Assembly: GCF_018127925.1 (NCBI RefSeq)
Contig: NZ_CP072348.1
Location: 1,652,501-1,716,500, forward strand
Direction: 5' to 3'
Source: Prevotella melaninogenica
Lineage (GTDB): Bacteria; Bacteroidota; Bacteroidia; Bacteroidales; Bacteroidaceae
Length of the DNA stretch: 64,000 nucleotides
Of this stretch, positions 60,522 through 64,000 are shown piece by piece. The position numbers and the translations under genes were made by a program. Each line of letters opens with the position of its first letter. Position 1 is the stretch's first letter. The notes below the pieces were generated by a model. The model was not told where the DNA came from, searched no databases, and saw only the letters and a program-made list of their open reading frames with translations.

Positions 60522-61322
60522 ATGAAACAAGTCAGTAAGATAACTCTTTGTTTGCTCTGTGTGGCAATAGTGTTGACAGGTTGCCGTGATAAGGTACGGT
60601 CAAAAGCCGATACTGCCAACCATCAAGCCGCGGTAAGCCAGTCAATGAAGCGTATATCAAAGGTGGAAAAACAAGGAGATATGCATCAATATGATGTTGC
60701 TGACAAGCAGCGAATAACTGATTTCATTCCCAAAGGTTATAAACTATTTGAGAAGATATTGGGTGACTTAAACAAAGATGGGCTTGAAGACTGCGTGTTA
60801 ATCATCAAGGCAACACGCAAGGATGGCTTCGTAAAAAACAGTTTTGATAAAGTGGTAGATCGTAATCGTAGGGGTATTATCATACTGTTTACTGAGAAAG
60901 ATGGTTATAAACTTGCGTCGAAAAATTACAATTGCTTCTCATCAGAGAATGAAGAAGGGGGTGTTTATTATGCTCCAGAACTGTGGGTAGAGGAGAGAAA
61001 AGGGAATCTTTATTTGCGTTATTGTCATGGTCGGTATGGTTATTGGGAGTATTGTTTTCGTTATCAAGGCTCAGATTTTATGCTTATAGGTTATGAAGCA
61101 ACTTATAACCATGGTCCATTAGTCTTAGGAAAAACAAGTATCAATTTTCTTACAGGTGTTGAATATGATGATGAGAATATCAATGCTGACAAGTTTGATG
61201 CAGATTCTGATGATGATCCAGTGGCTGATGAGGTATTCAAGAGGACCGTCGTTAAACTGAAGAAGAAGCCGTTAATGAAGCTTTCGGAAATAGAAGATTT
61301 CGACGAACTAAGGTTTGAATAG
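60522..61322 (+). CDS. Lipoprotein with EF-hand-like calcium loop
   Basis: A 266-residue protein from MKQVSKITLCLLCVAIVLTG followed by Cys, a lipoprotein signal. The open frame extends 52 codons further upstream, into the 22-bp array, and is rejected on promoter position. Residues 85-97 (GDLNKDGLEDCVL) form a DxNxDGxxD loop as in VCBS/FG-GAP-like calcium sites, and a second acidic segment (DADSDDDP) lies near 230. The function is unknown; similar proteins are periplasmic or surface-exposed. Confidence 0.7.
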   Translation: MKQVSKITLCLLCVAIVLTGCRDKVRSKADTANHQAAVSQSMKRISKVEKQGDMHQYDVADKQRITDFIPKGYKLFEKILGDLNKDGLEDCVLIIKATRKDGFVKNSFDKVVDRNRRGIIILFTEKDGYKLASKNYNCFSSENEEGGVYYAPELWVEERKGNLYLRYCHGRYGYWEYCFRYQGSDFMLIGYEATYNHGPLVLGKTSINFLTGVEYDDENINADKFDADSDDDPVADEVFKRTVVKLKKKPLMKLSEIEDFDELRFE

Positions 61323-61460
61323 TTATCTTAAACAAAGGGATTACGAATAAAAGAGTTTGTATGTTGTCGTTTTGTTCTTAGTTTTTGAGAAGGTTTCTTA
61401 TATCGCTTTTGGTAAATAAAACGAGTTGAACATGTAGCTTTTAAGAGCAGTGTAGAGTTA

Positions 61461-61532
61461 TCGAGTGCTTGCTTTTGAAACGTATAAAACGCAAGAATCG
61501 GCTCAAAATACCATTCATTCCACTCGTTTTTA
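61461..61532. repeat. Direct repeat flanking the RhuM locus, left copy
   Basis: TCGAGTGCTTGCTTTTGAAA to CCACTCGTTTTTA; similar to 62937-63007 in the same orientation. The outer words CGAGTG and CACTCG are inverted. Confidence 0.65.
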
Positions 61533-61540
61533 GGTTCGCT

Positions 61541-61726
61541 TTCAACGCTAAGTGGACTTGATATTCAATTGCGTTGGCGGTTTTAGGTCTTGATACTTGC
61601 TGTGGTTACGATTTATGGGGAGCCTCTTTCGTTTTATAATTAACCATCGATTCTATTCTTTCCTATGCCTGCAAAAGTAATTAAAAGTAGCGATATAAAC
61701 AAGTAAGAACTATGCTTGCCGAATTA
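61541..61726. repeat. Segmental duplication, parts A and B joined, copy 2
   Basis: 61541-61621 repeats part A (59336-59416) and 61623-61726 repeats part B (60191-60298). The 774 bp between them in copy 1, which holds the gene 59432-60181, are absent. The copy stops inside the first unit of the 22-bp array (GAATTATTTACACAG). Confidence 0.88.
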
Positions 61727-61779
61727 TTTACACAGAAAGATTGTTCACGAGAATACTTGTTGGTATGGTGTACAAGTTT

Positions 61780-62778
61780 CTATTTGTTGGTAAGACCTCT
61801 TATTTCCCTGTCAAAATCAGAGTCTATTTTTTGTGTCTTATTGAATATATCATATTCATTTTCAGCCTTTTCTTTAGCTTGTAATGCTGAAATATGACCT
61901 TTGTCAGGCAGGATTTTATATTGACGGAAAGTAAGGAAAGCATCAACACTCTTAGCGAAATCAGACATCGTGAATGTATTTTCTCGTTCAACTAAATCCT
62001 CAACATAATCAAAGAATCCTGTGACAGCTCTCTCTAATTGTCTTATTTGAATCTCAGATAAGTAGTTTTTGGCTATTGTAACATCTGATTTCAATATTCG
62101 ACCATTTGGAGAATTTTTCCAAGTTGTTAGTCCCATGTGTTCTTGGTTGTGGTCAGCTTTCGTGTAGATAATCTCAGCTGCAGTCTGTCCTGTGATTGCA
62201 TAGTGAAAACGATTTTGTATCATGGAGTAAAACTCTCGAGTTGTTGGCGCTTGTTTGTCATAATCTGTGCTACATTCTGCATAGATATCTGTTATCTGTT
62301 GCCAAATACGTCGTTCGCTTGCGCGGATAGAGCGGATGCGTTCTAAAAGTTCTTTGAAGTAGTCTTTTCCGAAAACATCCTTTCCTTGTTTGAGGCGTTC
62401 ATCATCTAATATAAACCCTTTATGGATATATTCTTTTAATATACCAGTTGCCCATTTGCGGAAATTAGTTGCTTTAATAGAATTTACACGATAACCAACA
62501 GAGATGATTGCATCAAGATTATAGAATGTCAACTCTCTATTTACGTTACGTTTTCCTTCTTTTTGAACTACCGAGAATTTCTCGGTAGTTGATTCTTCAT
62601 TCAATTCTCCTTCTTTGAAAATATTTCTCAGGTGTAGTCCTACATTATCTACAGTACAATCAAAAAGCTGTGATACAGCTTTTTGTGTCATCCATATAGT
62701 TTCATCCTTGACAAGCACTTGTACGTTTTCACCACCTTCAGGACTATTGTATAGTAGGAATTGTATTTCGTTGTTCAT
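61780..62778 (-). CDS. RhuM family protein
   Basis: A 332-residue cytosolic protein. Residues 10-125 form the RhuM core (DETIWMTQKAVSQLFDCTVD, then YNLDAIISVGYRVNSIKATN and FRKWATGILKEYI), the same domain as the N terminus of the RhuM-Fic fusion at 11598. The C-terminal part (residues 150-320) includes RSIRASERRIWQQITDIYAE and a predicted helical region, the usual second half of full-length RhuM. No Fic domain is present. RhuM proteins are spread with accessory loci; the biochemical role is unknown. Confidence 0.87.
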   Translation of the reverse strand: MNNEIQFLLYNSPEGGENVQVLVKDETIWMTQKAVSQLFDCTVDNVGLHLRNIFKEGELNEESTTEKFSVVQKEGKRNVNRELTFYNLDAIISVGYRVNSIKATNFRKWATGILKEYIHKGFILDDERLKQGKDVFGKDYFKELLERIRSIRASERRIWQQITDIYAECSTDYDKQAPTTREFYSMIQNRFHYAITGQTAAEIIYTKADHNQEHMGLTTWKNSPNGRILKSDVTIAKNYLSEIQIRQLERAVTGFFDYVEDLVERENTFTMSDFAKSVDAFLTFRQYKILPDKGHISALQAKEKAENEYDIFNKTQKIDSDFDREIRGLTNK

Positions 62779-62936
62779 TTATTAATACTCTGCTAATAGT
62801 TATATTTTTCTATTACAAAAATAAGAATTTGAGGTTAAAAAAACAAGTATTCAGTATTATTCTTTTAGAAATTAAATCACAATGTGAATTATAAGAGGGT
62901 ATTGTATAAAGAATTTTAAGTTTTGCGTATAAGCCT

Positions 62937-63007
62937 CGAGCGCTTGCCTTTAAAACGTATAGAGCGTAAGAATTGGCTCAAAAGACCAGTCATTTTACTC
63001 GTTTTTA
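62937..63007. repeat. Direct repeat flanking the RhuM locus, right copy
   Basis: TCGAGCGCTTGCCTTTAAAA to TTTTACTCGTTTTTA; counterpart of 61461-61532. Between 62779 and 62936, and from 63008 to 63182, I see no gene. Confidence 0.65.
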
Positions 63008-63182
63008 AGCTTATGATGAGCTGATAATTGTTTTTTTATTGCTTTATTTGGACTGATTAAGGTTTGAGAATTATTAGTGTTTGGACAAAACTTTGCACCT
63101 ATTAGTTTGTTATTATCGTCTTACTACGTTCATTATAATGATTATCATGCTCTCTCTTTTGCCCTTTTTATAGATGTGTTGG

Positions 63183-63260
63183 TGCTCCGCACATGTGGTG
63201 CTGATGCTCCGCACATATCGTGCTGATGGTAAACACCAATGGTGTTGAGCACTAAATAGC
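63183..63260. repeat. 22-bp palindromic array, GCAC..GTGC type, copy 2
   Basis: GCAC words at 63189 and 63211 and ACAC at 63233 are 22 bp apart. The end GATGGTAAACACCAATGGTG matches copy 1 near 14811. Confidence 0.88.
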
Positions 63261-63373
63261 TTGCAAAAAGTTCTCGAAATGGGAGCGATGTGTTGTTAGG
63301 AAAGAGATATGCTGCCATAAGCAAAGATATCTTCTTTGATAAAGGGAGACTTACGTTTACGAAAACAAAACGA

Positions 63374-63424
63374 AAAAAGGCAATTATAACGTGTGGTGAT
63401 TCACACATTATAATTGCCTTTTAA
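63374..63424 (-). terminator. terminator after metG
   Basis: A long stem pairs AAAAGGCAATTATAA..GTGTG with CACAC.TTATAATTGCCTTTT; the minus strand ends in TTTTTT. Confidence 0.85.
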
Positions 63425-63454
63425 GGTTATCTGAAAAAGCCGATTAGGCTTATC

Positions 63455-64000
63455 TTATCCCACTTGACTACCTGGCTTCACCTCACCCATAGTTGTTGTT
63501 ACAGAGAGGGAACCATCGAAGTTAACGGCAGAGAGAATCATTCCCTGGCTCTCGATGCCCATCATCTTACGAGGAGCAAAGTTAGCAACGAAGAGAACGT
63601 CCTTACCAGTGAGCTGCTCTGGCTCGTAGTAGGCTGCAATACCACTGAGAATGGTGCGCTCAACACCCGAACCATCGTCGATAGTGAACTGCAAGAGCTT
63701 CTTACTCTTCTTCACCTTCTCACACTTGATGATATGTCCTACACGGATATCAAGCTTCTCGAAGTCTTCGAAAGGAATGTCCTTCTTGATAGGTTCAGCC
63801 TTGTAGGAAGCGGCTTCGTTAGCCTTCTTAGTCTCTTCCAACTTACGCAACTGAGCCTCGATAGCCTCATCCTCAATCTTCTCGAAGAGCAACTCAGGCT
63901 CAGCCAACTGCTTACCAGCTGGGAGAAGGTCGGTAGAACCAAGTTCACTCCACTCATACTCCGTCATGTTTATCATCTCACGGAGTTTCTTACTGCTGAA
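63455..64000 (-). CDS. metG: Methionyl-tRNA synthetase, C-terminal part
   Basis: The frame runs open from the window edge (64000, reading FSSKKLREM) to the stop at 63455, so only the last 181 residues are visible. The C-terminal tRNA-binding (OB-fold) domain is clear: [40 protein letters not shown], then [20 protein letters not shown] and the end VKPGSQVG. This extra domain is typical of long dimeric MetRS. The part upstream of residue Asn-Met-Thr belongs to the anticodon-binding helix bundle. Confidence 0.93.
   Translation of the reverse strand, partial: FSSKKLREMINMTEYEWSELGSTDLLPAGKQLAEPELLFEKIEDEAIEAQLRKLEETKKANEAASYKAEPIKKDIPFEDFEKLDIRVGHIIKCEKVKKSKKLLQFTIDDGSGVERTILSGIAAYYEPEQLTGKDVLFVANFAPRKMMGIESQGMILSAVNFDGSLSVTTTMGEVKPGSQVG

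Overview
The window looks like chromosome of an oral-type Prevotella (Bacteroidales). The gene complement fits: a GT3-type glycogen synthase paired with a DUF3417-type glucan phosphorylase, fused SecDF, fimbrillin, HU-like proteins, and the gene order metK, DUF4271, hemD, rnpA, yidD, tyrS. Most transcription units are preceded by the Bacteroidetes promoter signature TAnnTTTG with a TTG/TTTG box about 17-20 bp upstream, and most genes lack a Shine-Dalgarno sequence. Species level is not resolved.

Layout. 1-162: 3' end of an rRNA operon (5S rRNA and terminator). 256-1697: complete ISL3-type insertion sequence with 8-bp target duplication. 1.9-5.0 kb: a membrane protein and two exported proteins. 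5.1-9.4 kb: glycogen synthase and glucan phosphorylase. 9.5-12.6 kb: HU-like protein, lipoprotein, RhuM-Fic fusion. 12.6-16.1 kb: lipoprotein-release permease, rbfA, O-methyltransferase, aroQ (all minus). 16.2-20.0 kb: xerD and an M16 protease. 20.4-26.3 kb: accessory region with a Fic regulator, a copper P-type ATPase cassette that looks imported from Firmicutes, and an internally deleted IS1595 element. 26.4-31.6 kb: housekeeping block metK to tyrS. 31.7-36.7 kb: clostripain-like protease, HU-like protein, fimbrillin operon with a (TG)n leader, and remains of a second fimbrillin gene and an IS. 36.9-40.9 kb: FMN oxidoreductase, AEC transporter, GH27 alpha-galactosidase, tRNA-Gln. 41.1-44.5 kb: membrane-bound winged-helix regulator and outer-membrane barrel. 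45.1-55.4 kb: HU, rhomboid, endonuclease/phosphatase protein, SecDF, pyridoxal kinase, AspT-type transporter, ABC ATPase, lipoprotein. 55.7-56.8 kb: full IS1595 copy. 57.4-64.0 kb: HhH/barrel protein, two exported proteins, RhuM, and the 3' part of metG.

The main unexplained signal is intergenic. At least four unrelated repeat families share one rule: units spaced 22 bp apart. They are TTCATGAA-type arrays (4 copies), GCAC..GTGC arrays (4 copies), an AGCT/TTCGCGAA composite array (1 copy), and the core of a roughly 590-bp inverted-repeat-bounded dispersed element (4 copies). A G-rich tandem repeat has a 44-bp unit. In the composite array the palindrome sequence changes while the 22-bp register holds, which points to spacing rather than sequence being conserved.

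Other points to check: a Firmicutes rlmD 3' end beside the copper ATPase, splitting one dispersed element; a native promoter signature in front of that ATPase; a (TG)15 tract inside a leader ORF followed by a terminator-like hairpin ahead of the fimbrillin operon; an operator-like palindrome beside the Fic -7 box; and several gene remnants (fimbrillin, IS transposase, DUF4143 ATPase) visible only by reading intergenic DNA.
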